DNA from: Aestuariibaculum lutulentum
Lineage (GTDB): Bacteria > Bacteroidota > Bacteroidia > Flavobacteriales > Flavobacteriaceae
NCBI RefSeq assembly: GCF_032926325.1
Contig: NZ_CP136709.1
Location: 285,501-349,500, forward strand
Direction: 5' to 3'
DNA length: 64,000 bases
Positions 52,013 through 60,336 of this stretch are shown in pieces. Both the position numbers and the translations under genes were made by a program. The notes beneath the pieces are model-generated. The model made no database searches. It was not told the origin of the DNA and saw only the letters and a list, made by a program, of their open reading frames with translations. Each line of letters begins with the position of its first letter. The first letter of the stretch is position 1.

Positions 52013-52863
52013 TATTTTATAAATGATTTAATATATCTAAAAGGTTTCAAAACAGCATGCCCTATTTTGTACTCCAATCGTTCTGTTTTCATTTTTTTTC
52101 CAAATTCTTCACTTTTAATTTTATGCAACATGTAATCAACAAACAATTCAAAATGGGCGGTATAAATATCTTTATGCTTATAATAAATATATTTTAATAA
52201 GTCATATTTAACTTTATTAGCCTTTGTGGTTGTAGAATGCTCTTTAATTCTATAATTAAAAAGCGGTTCTTGAATAATATAAGCATAGCCTCCGGCTTTC
52301 ACCAAACGTATATAAAATTCCCAATCCTCAAAACCTTGTCGCATGGCTTCATCATAACCGCCCACGCTTTGCCAGTCATATTTCTTAAACATGACACTAC
52401 CTGTAGCACAGTTAAATTTTATAAAGTTTTTAATGGTACCGCCACAAGGCTTAAAAAGTTCCTTTTTTCCATTAGAGAATAAACGTGTTACATTAGAGGT
52501 AATCATTTTAATTGAATCATCCTGTTCAAAACGTAACATGGCTTTTTCACAAAAAGTAGGCTCAAAATAATCGTCTGAGTCCAGCACCAAAATATAATCG
52601 CCTTGGGCTTGTTTAATCCCCACATTCCTTGCTGTACTTTGCCCCCGGTTTTCTTGAGTGATTAGCTTTGTTATTTTGGGTTCTATTGCCTTTAAAACGC
52701 CTTTTGTTTTTTCGTTTGAACCATCATCTACTACTATAACCTCTGTATACGGATAGGTTTGCTTTAAAGCCGATTTTACCGATTGCTTAATATATTCAGG
52801 ATCATTGTAACAAGGAATGACCACAGATACTAATGGCTTATTTTGCTTTTTAGCTTCTGGCAT
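52012..52863 (-). CDS. glycosyltransferase family 2 (GGYDE-type subgroup)
   Basis: The 283-residue protein has VSVVIPCYNDPEYIKQSVKS, EVIVVDDGSNEKTKGVL, STARNVGIKQAQGDYILVLD and the metal site LDSDDYFEPTF, then GGYDEAMRQGFEDWEFYIRL with the catalytic ED. The last segment and the Ser/Thr-rich loop are nearly repeated in the gene at 54711, so the two are close paralogues. It overlaps the GT2 upstream by 14 bp. Confidence 0.88.
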   Translation of the reverse strand: MPEAKKQNKPLVSVVIPCYNDPEYIKQSVKSALKQTYPYTEVIVVDDGSNEKTKGVLKAIEPKITKLITQENRGQSTARNVGIKQAQGDYILVLDSDDYFEPTFCEKAMLRFEQDDSIKMITSNVTRLFSNGKKELFKPCGGTIKNFIKFNCATGSVMFKKYDWQSVGGYDEAMRQGFEDWEFYIRLVKAGGYAYIIQEPLFNYRIKEHSTTTKANKVKYDLLKYIYYKHKDIYTAHFELFVDYMLHKIKSEEFGKKMKTERLEYKIGHAVLKPFRYIKSFIK

Positions 52864-53806
52864 ATTTCATAATATTATATCCTCTATTAAAATACCGAGC
52901 CATAAAAAGCGCCTGTAAAAAAACAAATCCATTAAAAATTGCAAAATACTTACAAATCAATTTAAAAGCATGGTTTTTAAAGGGCACTTTCTGTTTAGAT
53001 ATAGCTAATTCATATGAATTTCGCATATAACCACTCAAAAACCACTGTATTAATTCTTTATCTTTGTACACCACTAAATCTTGAGCTGTAAGGTACTTTA
53101 TGCTAGCAATCTTAGCTAAAAAAAGATTAGAACTCTCATCATTCATCTTAGTAAGAGAATTGCTATGCACCCGTCTATGTGTTAATACATCTTCAAGCAA
53201 CCTTCCTTTAAATGGTTGTTTCAACAATTTAACAAAAAAATTATATTCATCACCATCGGTTATAATGAGCTCATTAAACTTAACATTCTCAACTATTTGA
53301 CGAGTACCTAAAAAATCATCCGTTATCCAACCCATCTTATTTTGAGCAAAATTCATTGATGAAATAATCGCCATATTCCTTTCAAACTCATAAGGTTTAC
53401 CTAATAACATACCATTTTCATGACTAAAATTAACAGTGTCTGTTACCACAAAATCCAGACTTTGAGTTATTATGGCGTTATATGAAATTTCTAAATGCTT
53501 AGGTAACATGATATCATCGCTATCAAACCATTTAATATATCGACCGCTACTTTTTAAAAACCCATAATTTCTACAGGCATTAGCCCCTTTTTTTAAATGC
53601 ACCGGTCGTTTATGCGCTTTAAACCTACTATCTTTTTTAGCATACAATTCCATGACTTCAAATGAAGTATCTTCACTTACATCATCTACCAGTATACACT
53701 CCCAGCTCGTAAAGGTTTGGGCAATAATACTATCTAAAGTCTCAGACAATAAGGTTGTGCGATTATAAACTGGAATAATAATAGATATTTCAGGGACTTT
53801 AATCAT
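52850..53806 (-). CDS. glycosyltransferase family 2 (SWEC-type subgroup)
   Basis: The 318-residue GT2 has ISIIIPVYNRTTLLSETLDS, SWECILVDDVSEDTSFEVM, KKGANACRNYGFLKSSGRYI and the metal site KWFDSDDIMLPKHL. The acceptor part (TDGDEYNFFVKLLKQ) is shorter than in the GGYDE group. Substrates are unknown. Start codon overlaps the upstream GT2 by one base and the stop overlaps the downstream one by 14 bp, so the run is strictly coupled. Confidence 0.86.
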   Translation of the reverse strand: MIKVPEISIIIPVYNRTTLLSETLDSIIAQTFTSWECILVDDVSEDTSFEVMELYAKKDSRFKAHKRPVHLKKGANACRNYGFLKSSGRYIKWFDSDDIMLPKHLEISYNAIITQSLDFVVTDTVNFSHENGMLLGKPYEFERNMAIISSMNFAQNKMGWITDDFLGTRQIVENVKFNELIITDGDEYNFFVKLLKQPFKGRLLEDVLTHRRVHSNSLTKMNDESSNLFLAKIASIKYLTAQDLVVYKDKELIQWFLSGYMRNSYELAISKQKVPFKNHAFKLICKYFAIFNGFVFLQALFMARYFNRGYNIMKYARS

Positions 53807-54708
53807 TATTTAAAAACTTGTAAAATAACACGTCGGGTAAATTTAATACTTTGAACAAAATTGAGCTGCTTTATAAATGAGAAATACACTAACCACCAAA
53901 AGCTAAAACTCAACTTATCATTTTTATAAACCAATTGCTCATAGGATAATAATAAGTACCTACGCTGCTTTATACTAAAGTGCTGGAGGCGATCGGTAAG
54001 TAAGTATTTAAAAAACATTAGTCTTACTGTGGTCTTTTCGTTCATTAAATAAGTATCTCTTGAAATATTGGTTGCACCCAATCTAAATTGTACACAAGCT
54101 TCATTAATGGTGTAAATATTTCCAAATCCGGAAAATTCTAACCACGCTCTGTCGTCTGTAAACCACCCCAGATTATAATGATAAAAACCAATGTCATCAT
54201 AAACAGCTTTAGAAAAAATATACTCTGAGAACGAACTTCGTGTTTTATTAGAAAAACGTCTGTAAAAAAAATCGGTTGACTTCTCCAAATTAGGGTGCTT
54301 GTAAACCTCCGATACAACCTGACTTTCATCATTAATTATTACTGTAGCAAATCGAATAACAGACAACCTACAGGCATTAACCTCTTCTAGATTATGATAA
54401 AACTGCTGTACACATTCAGCTCCCAACACATCATCATCCCCTAAAACCATAAACCAATCTTCTTGCTTCATCAATGCAATACACCGTTCCCAGTGTTTTA
54501 CAAGCGATACACCTCCCAAATTAGTTTCAAACCTATGATATACCAAGTCTAATGCTCCCTCATATTTCTCTATTATATGCTTTGAATCACCAGGACTGGC
54601 ATCATCACCAATATACACCTTAAATCGTTTATCCGTTTGATTGGCTAAGGACTCCAGAGTCTCCTCAAAAAAAGTAATTTTATAAAAGGGAATTACAATT
54701 GCTAACAT
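53806..54708 (-). CDS. glycosyltransferase family 2
   Basis: The 300-residue protein opens LAIVIPFYKITFFEETLESL and has KVYIGDDASPGDSKHII, a metal site VLGDDDVLGAECVQQF and the later GWFTDDRAWLEFSGFG with the likely catalytic Asp pair. The C-terminus is basic and hydrophobic. It is more diverged than the two paralogous subgroups around it. It starts 2 bp after the GT2 upstream. Confidence 0.85.
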   Translation of the reverse strand: MLAIVIPFYKITFFEETLESLANQTDKRFKVYIGDDASPGDSKHIIEKYEGALDLVYHRFETNLGGVSLVKHWERCIALMKQEDWFMVLGDDDVLGAECVQQFYHNLEEVNACRLSVIRFATVIINDESQVVSEVYKHPNLEKSTDFFYRRFSNKTRSSFSEYIFSKAVYDDIGFYHYNLGWFTDDRAWLEFSGFGNIYTINEACVQFRLGATNISRDTYLMNEKTTVRLMFFKYLLTDRLQHFSIKQRRYLLLSYEQLVYKNDKLSFSFWWLVYFSFIKQLNFVQSIKFTRRVILQVFK

Positions 54709-54710
54709 AA

Positions 54711-55550
54711 CTAATCGTTTACTTTATAAAGCCCAAACAGAGTAAAACCTAAAAACCGTTTGCAAAATACATCTATTATATATTTTTCACTTTTCAGCTT
54801 GTTCAATTCCTTCTTTTTAACTTGTTCAATTTTTGCTCTCAATTCAAAAAAAGAACCTTGTTGCTCCACAAAAAAATCGGCATGTTTTATACTCAAGTAA
54901 TCCAATGAGTATTTGTAATGAGCATTGCTCATATTATTAAGCATGGAATTCTGTTGTGTTCTATAATAAAAGCCCACATGCTCTAATTGTTTTACATTTC
55001 CTCCTTGCTTTAATAGTGCAATCCAAAACTCCCAATCTTCACAGCCATAACGCATGTTTTCATCATACCCCCCAATAGCCTCCCAATCCTTCTTTCTATA
55101 CAGTGCCGTACAAAATATTATATTTTCCTGACTTAAATTAAAAAGGGTGAACGGTTTTAGCTCCCAAAGTCCTGTCTCCGCTCCAAATTTTTCAGCCTTA
55201 CAATACACCACTTTTAATGAATCGTTTTTTCGAAATGCTTCAAGTGCCAAAGCCACATAATCTTTAGAAATTTTATCATCAGCATCCAATGGCAGTATAA
55301 ATTCACCTTGTGCTCGGCTTATTCCAACATTTCGTGCATTTGCCAGGCCTTTATTGTCTTGATGAACATATTTAAAACGAGTATCTTTTTCCAACCAAAC
55401 GTTAGCCACTTGTTCTGTATGATCAAGGCTGCCATCATTAACAATAATACACTCCCAATGGGTATAATTTTGTTCTAATACCGATTGTAAGGCTTCATCT
55501 AAAAACTGAGCATGATTGTAACAGGGAACAATAACAGAAACCTTAACCAT
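54711..55550 (-). CDS. glycosyltransferase family 2 (GGYDE-type subgroup)
   Basis: The 279-residue protein has VSVIVPCYNHAQFLDEALQS, WECIIVNDGSLDHTEQV, LANARNVGISRAQGEFILPL and LDADDKISKDYV, then GGYDENMRYGCEDWEFWIAL. It mirrors the gene at 52012 along most of its length, including the spacing of the catalytic block, so the pair probably arose by duplication inside the locus. It overlaps the GT4 upstream by 8 bp. Confidence 0.87.
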   Translation of the reverse strand: MVKVSVIVPCYNHAQFLDEALQSVLEQNYTHWECIIVNDGSLDHTEQVANVWLEKDTRFKYVHQDNKGLANARNVGISRAQGEFILPLDADDKISKDYVALALEAFRKNDSLKVVYCKAEKFGAETGLWELKPFTLFNLSQENIIFCTALYRKKDWEAIGGYDENMRYGCEDWEFWIALLKQGGNVKQLEHVGFYYRTQQNSMLNNMSNAHYKYSLDYLSIKHADFFVEQQGSFFELRAKIEQVKKKELNKLKSEKYIIDVFCKRFLGFTLFGLYKVND

Positions 55551-56598
55551 AAAATAATGTATTATACTTTTCTTTAAATAAACTTAAGCCAAAATGATTT
55601 TGGGCATACATTCGTGCATTAACAGCTAATTTAACATATAATTCCTTATTTTGAGAAAGCAATAAAATCTTATCTTGGGCGAAATGTAAAAACTCATCTT
55701 CTAAATGGTTATCAGCAATAAAACCATTCCACCCATTTTTTATATGGTCTTTTATACTACCAACATTTGTAGAAATTACTGGAATACCTAACTCCATCGC
55801 TTCCATAATCACCAAAGGAAATCCTTCTCGGCTGGAAGAGACCACCAACACAGATATGTTAAAAAACTCCTTCCTAATCAATTCCACATCATTACAATTT
55901 TCAAAGTAGGCTACCTTTGGAAATTCTTTTTTAAACGCTCTAAAATCATCACCAATCACCTTGACATGACATTTAATTCCTTTAACTATATCAAAAAAAA
56001 GCCGAGGACGTTTTTCTTCAGAATTTCTACCCACAAAACCCACTGTAAAAGCATTATGTCTCGAAAGAACAGAAGCTTTATCAAAGCTTTTAATTTCAAC
56101 GCCATTGGGTATAACAACAAACCGGTCTAAAAGATAATTACCTATATGATGCTCTCTATATAATTGCTTATAATCACCTAGAGTTTTATTATTAATAACA
56201 ACCCTATAATTTAACAAATGGACATATGGTAAAGAAACCATTTCTATTCCTTGATTAGAATATGAAAAAGCATGTGTTAAATCTACAGTCCTTATCCTGC
56301 CATTAAGTTTTGATATTACCTGATAAAAAAAAGTGCTGTTACACCCAAATAAAGTTAAGGGAAGTATATAAGACAACCACTTAAACCCACTCAGCACAAA
56401 TGTTTTTCGTTTTTTATTAGTTACAAAAAAACAGTAAGCATGCTTCCGAAAAGCTTCCGAAAGCTCGGAACCATCAGTAGTGTCAAAAAAAACAAGTGGT
56501 TTATATTTTAAAGATTTTATAATCTCTAAATGTACCCGCTCAGCCCCACCGATATGATGATAAGGAATAAATAAAACGATTATTCTTTTTTTAATCAA
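55543..56598 (-). CDS. glycosyltransferase family 4
   Basis: The 351-residue GT-B enzyme has IIVLFIPYHHIGGAERVHLE at the start, the donor-domain entry FTVGFVGRNSEEKRPRLFFD, and the donor motif LVVSSSREGFPLVIMEAMEL with VISTNVGSIKDHI and WNGFIADNH. This is a textbook GT4. The sugar and linkage are unknown. It is 60 bp downstream of the GT2 at 56659 and overlaps the GT2 downstream. Confidence 0.88.
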   Translation of the reverse strand: MIKKRIIVLFIPYHHIGGAERVHLEIIKSLKYKPLVFFDTTDGSELSEAFRKHAYCFFVTNKKRKTFVLSGFKWLSYILPLTLFGCNSTFFYQVISKLNGRIRTVDLTHAFSYSNQGIEMVSLPYVHLLNYRVVINNKTLGDYKQLYREHHIGNYLLDRFVVIPNGVEIKSFDKASVLSRHNAFTVGFVGRNSEEKRPRLFFDIVKGIKCHVKVIGDDFRAFKKEFPKVAYFENCNDVELIRKEFFNISVLVVSSSREGFPLVIMEAMELGIPVISTNVGSIKDHIKNGWNGFIADNHLEDEFLHFAQDKILLLSQNKELYVKLAVNARMYAQNHFGLSLFKEKYNTLFYG

Positions 56599-56658
56599 AA
56601 TAAAAATCTTTACTCTTTATTATAAATCATACGTCTAAACTTATAAGATGCAATAAAG

Positions 56659-57597
56659 TTAATGCTTTATCATTTTAAAAATGACTCTAAATAATTTTGC
56701 TCCCAAATATTTACTCAGTCTAGAATAATACTCAATAAAACCAATAACTCTGCAAGCATAAAAAACACCAAAAAGGTTTACCATCTGCCTCCAGGTCGTA
56801 TTATGCTTAAAGTCTTTCATATAATGTTCCAAATACCCTCTTAAAAAATAACGTTGCTCTGTTTTACAAGCCGCTACAAGTCTGCCAGATATATCAGGTA
56901 TAAAAACATGCAATGCCGATAAATAATTTTTAACGAATAACGCTTTATCTTTAATAGGGGTTTCTCTATAAACACTATCTGGAACGGTGTTATTACAAAC
57001 CAGATAATTTCCTTTAGATTGTATCAAAGCCTTAATATGAATCTCTGGGTCATTTAAACGAGGGTACTCCGGATTAAATCCTCCAATACTCCTCACAAAT
57101 TCAAGCTTCCACATGGTACACATAGTCTGCCAGTATAAATTACAACTCAAGAAGTCTATTAAATAATCGTCATTATAAGGTATAGATACCAAACTTCGCT
57201 CCTCACCTCGCTCAATATACATGGGAAACACCCAAAAATCACAAGAAAGGTTTTCTAAAACGACTTTTACTCGGTTTAACAAACAATAATCTAAAAGCAA
57301 ATCATCAGAATCCAGAAAAATTACATAGGCACCGGTTGCTTTCTGTAATCCATAATTTCTAGAACTACTAGCCCCTTTTAAAGTATCTAAAGGCCGATTA
57401 TAATAAACAAAACGAGTATCCTTTTTTTGGTAGATTTGTAAAACCTTTTCCGTATCATCACTGGAACCATCATCAACTACAATACACTCCCAGTTTGTGT
57501 AGGTCTGGACCAACACACTATCCAGTGTTTGCCCAATTAAATGCGCACGATTGTATGTGGGAATAATAAGAGAAACTAATGGTAGGTGATTCATCAT
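56659..57597 (-). CDS. glycosyltransferase family 2 (SWEC-type subgroup)
   Basis: The 312-residue GT2 has VSLIIPTYNRAHLIGQTLDS, WECIVVDDGSSDDTEKVLQ, KGASSSRNYGLQKATGAYVI and the metal site FLDSDDLLLDYCLL. RLNDPEIHIKALIQSKG takes the place of the usual ED block. It belongs with the genes at 51083 and 52850. It lies 72 bp after the GT-B gene upstream, one of the wider gaps in the operon. Confidence 0.86.
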   Translation of the reverse strand: MMNHLPLVSLIIPTYNRAHLIGQTLDSVLVQTYTNWECIVVDDGSSDDTEKVLQIYQKKDTRFVYYNRPLDTLKGASSSRNYGLQKATGAYVIFLDSDDLLLDYCLLNRVKVVLENLSCDFWVFPMYIERGEERSLVSIPYNDDYLIDFLSCNLYWQTMCTMWKLEFVRSIGGFNPEYPRLNDPEIHIKALIQSKGNYLVCNNTVPDSVYRETPIKDKALFVKNYLSALHVFIPDISGRLVAACKTEQRYFLRGYLEHYMKDFKHNTTWRQMVNLFGVFYACRVIGFIEYYSRLSKYLGAKLFRVIFKMIKH

Positions 57598-57669
57598 TAT
57601 CTTTAAGCTAAGGCTAAGATATACAATTTAAAAATGAATTAAAGACTAACAATTTTTGTCTTATGCCAT

Positions 57670-58734
57670 TTACTTCTTTGGCAATTCACAAATTAATGCT
57701 TCTAAAAAAGCATCCCACTTTTCAGCTACTACTGCAGATTTGTAATGCTCCAACATAGTGTCATCATAACTAAAGTTATCAGAAGCCAGTTTCACTCCCT
57801 TCTTTAGGGCATGCGCAACACTGCTGCTTCTTTTCACATTAAACACAGGCAATTTAAAAAAACTCAATACTTCAGATATATTTCCTATATCAGGCCCTAC
57901 AACAATTTTATTATATGTTAATCCTAAAAATACATTTCCAGAATTTAGGGTGTTAATTCTGGGAATCAATACAACATCAGCAGCAGATATTAACAAAGAC
58001 AAATCCTTATAATCTTGGTATTCATTATTCATCCAAAAATTAATATTACCAATTTTATTAAAATAACGTTCTAGCACCTTATTAATATCAATAAAACGCT
58101 TTAATACATATCGTCCCGGAAAATTCAAATCGACTTTTTTATATAACATGCGTGGGACAATTAGCAACTTATCTTTTTGTTTAAGCTGTTTAAAGGCTTT
58201 CATCATCATATGCCGCTCTCCCATACTTCTAATTTCTCCAGGAACAACTATTACTTGCCTATTTAAATCAATTCCTAACTTCTTTCTAGCAAAGACTTTA
58301 TTATAAATTTCAAAAGAAGTTTCATATAAGGGATGGGGTATATAGACATGCTTTTTATTAACATATTTTTTTTTATACTTTTCTAAACTATAACGCCCCA
58401 AATGCACAATGGCATCACTATTCAAGAGCACCATATCATATAATCTTTCAAAATGGCTACTCATACCATAATGGCGTACCTCATTATGTAATACGTAAAT
58501 AATTTTAACATGATGATGCCAATAGCTAAATCGTTTTGCTAGCCATTCTAATTCAGATTCACTGGGCTCACGCCAGTCAAACAACTGCTCTGGCCAATGT
58601 ATTAGTATAGCCTTATAAGATTCTACTGGAGTCTCTAAGCCACCATAAGTAAACTGCCATTTACTATGTCTAACCACACCTTCAAAAAACGGATTAACAG
58701 GCTTATTTACAGGCATCAAAACATGACCCATCAT
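57670..58734 (-). CDS. GT-B glycosyltransferase-like protein
   Basis: The 354-residue soluble protein has GT-B features: an N-terminal KAILIHWPEQLFDWREPSES loop, IIYVLHNEVRHYG, and a donor half with QVIVVPGEIRSMGERHMMMK, SLLISAADVVLIPRINTLNS and GNVFLGLTYNKIVVGPDIGN. The family resembles transferases of the GT4 or GumK-like type, without a strong E-x7-E motif. Its start overlaps the upstream GT2 by 4 bp (ATGA), which indicates coupling. Confidence 0.7.
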   Translation of the reverse strand: MMGHVLMPVNKPVNPFFEGVVRHSKWQFTYGGLETPVESYKAILIHWPEQLFDWREPSESELEWLAKRFSYWHHHVKIIYVLHNEVRHYGMSSHFERLYDMVLLNSDAIVHLGRYSLEKYKKKYVNKKHVYIPHPLYETSFEIYNKVFARKKLGIDLNRQVIVVPGEIRSMGERHMMMKAFKQLKQKDKLLIVPRMLYKKVDLNFPGRYVLKRFIDINKVLERYFNKIGNINFWMNNEYQDYKDLSLLISAADVVLIPRINTLNSGNVFLGLTYNKIVVGPDIGNISEVLSFFKLPVFNVKRSSSVAHALKKGVKLASDNFSYDDTMLEHYKSAVVAEKWDAFLEALICELPKK

Positions 58735-59612
58735 CTTTTTAATGGTTTAAAGTTACCGGCTATAAACCCATAAATTCTAGAACATAACTCTGTGGACGGA
58801 AAACGTCTTTGCTTCAAAGCATTTTTTAAATCATGTTTTATAGCAAACCAGATTACCCGACGAGTTTTCTTGTAATAGTCTGGATACAACCGAGATAATA
58901 ACAACCGGTTTCGTGTCATATAATAGTAATATAAACGCCCCTTTTCACTCGAAGTATGATAAGCAGTAGCATTTGGTAATGTTAAAAGCTTATAACCTCT
59001 CGCTTTGGCACGTAAACACCATTCTGTTTCCTCAAAATACAGAAAAAAATCACTGCGCATAAATCCAATTTTTTCCATAACGTCGGTTTTAAACATAAAT
59101 ACACTGCCATTTACATAATCGCAACTTATGGCGCCAACTACTTTCTCAACCGTATTTGTTGGTTCGTTATAATGTCGGTGCGTAGTAACACAACCTGCAT
59201 CCAGAGAAATTAGACCGCCATCGGAATAAATAATTTCTCGAGCATCCCGAAAACAAATCCTGGGGCCTATAGCTGCAATAGTATCATCTTTCGAAAGTAC
59301 TTCCTGTAACTTTTTTATACAATTAGAATCTAAACGAATATCAGGATTTAAAAGTAAAACATATGGAATTTTATTTCTAATGGCTTCTTTAATACCTACA
59401 GTATTACCCGCTGCATATCCTCCATTTTTACTCAGCAATCTCAAGTTAGTAACAGGTATATTTTGCTTTAAATAAAGCCTGTCTTCTGTCTTAGAATTAT
59501 TATCTATAACTAACACTAAGGTATTAGTCAATGCTTGTTCTAATAATAAGGCATATAAAACAACTGTATCCTTAGCTGAATTATAATTTAGTATAATTAT
59601 TTGTAATATCAC
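58731..59612 (-). CDS. glycosyltransferase family 2, rhamnosyltransferase-like
   Basis: The 293-residue GT2 has the WcaE/rhamnosyltransferase-type start LQIIILNYNSAKDTVVLY, VLVIDNNSKTEDRLYLK, SKNGGYAAGNTVGI and the metal site LLLNPDIRLDSNCIKK, in which an NPD replaces DxD. The block FFLYFEETEWCLRAKARGYK holds the catalytic acid, followed by the typical AYHTSSEKGRLYYYYMTRN. Rhamnose or a related deoxy sugar is the usual donor, but this is a family guess. Confidence 0.86.
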   Translation of the reverse strand: MILQIIILNYNSAKDTVVLYALLLEQALTNTLVLVIDNNSKTEDRLYLKQNIPVTNLRLLSKNGGYAAGNTVGIKEAIRNKIPYVLLLNPDIRLDSNCIKKLQEVLSKDDTIAAIGPRICFRDAREIIYSDGGLISLDAGCVTTHRHYNEPTNTVEKVVGAISCDYVNGSVFMFKTDVMEKIGFMRSDFFLYFEETEWCLRAKARGYKLLTLPNATAYHTSSEKGRLYYYYMTRNRLLLSRLYPDYYKKTRRVIWFAIKHDLKNALKQRRFPSTELCSRIYGFIAGNFKPLKR

Positions 59613-59652
59613 CCTTTTTTAAGTTTCACTTTTCATTAAGAAAATAGTATAG

Positions 59653-60336
59653 TTAAAAAAAGTTTTTTAATTTAAATATTCCTTTTTTTTGATCTTTAAA
59701 ACTGTATCCCAGATTTATAATATCATCAAAATAAACTCTTTCTATTAATTCTTGTTTAGTTTTCGTATAAAACAACGAATAATGCTGTAGTCGTTGTTTA
59801 CTTTTCTTCTCAAAATATTCCTTATCATCTGTTATTTTTAAATATTTTTTCACAGACTCAAAATCACCCTTGAAATTCTCAAACTTACCCACAAAATCTA
59901 GTGAAAACTCTCCTTCTTTATCAAAAAAACTTGATTGTAAACACAAATGATCCCCTCTATACATCATTGTTTCATTGTTTCTTAATAACTCTTTAAATTT
60001 CCCTTGCTTTAAAATAAAATTATAGAAAGAATCCTTTATTCCACAATCATTTGTTAACCAAATATAATCCGAATAAGCACGATCCCACGGATTTCGAATA
60101 AAAGCAAACTTATAATATGTATTCCATTGATGTTCTGTAATCAATTCAGTTTCGAGAAGCTGTTTAGACGTGGCGTGTTGCAGATGGAGCCTTCTTTTAG
60201 GGCACCAGCCATATAAATAATTATAATCCGCTACTCTCCAGTTAAAATGTTTTCCTTTAAACAAACACTCCTTTATGCTTGAACCTGCCGTTTTAGGAAT
60301 ATGGATAAAAATACATTTATGTTCGTGAGATATCAT
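59653..60336 (-). CDS. sulfotransferase family 2 (carbohydrate-type)
   Basis: The 227-residue protein has the PAPS-binding signatures of Golgi-type sulfotransferases: CIFIHIPKTAGSSIKECLF (5'-phosphosulfate loop) and FAFIRNPWDRAYSDYIWL (3'-phosphate site). It transfers sulfate from PAPS, probably onto a sugar of the glycan built here. I start at the ATG at 60336, which overlaps the stop of the fusion gene (ATGA). A longer frame from 60375 adds 13 basic residues without family match. The gene is followed by 40 bp before the next GT2. Confidence 0.87.
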   Translation of the reverse strand: MISHEHKCIFIHIPKTAGSSIKECLFKGKHFNWRVADYNYLYGWCPKRRLHLQHATSKQLLETELITEHQWNTYYKFAFIRNPWDRAYSDYIWLTNDCGIKDSFYNFILKQGKFKELLRNNETMMYRGDHLCLQSSFFDKEGEFSLDFVGKFENFKGDFESVKKYLKITDDKEYFEKKSKQRLQHYSLFYTKTKQELIERVYFDDIINLGYSFKDQKKGIFKLKNFF

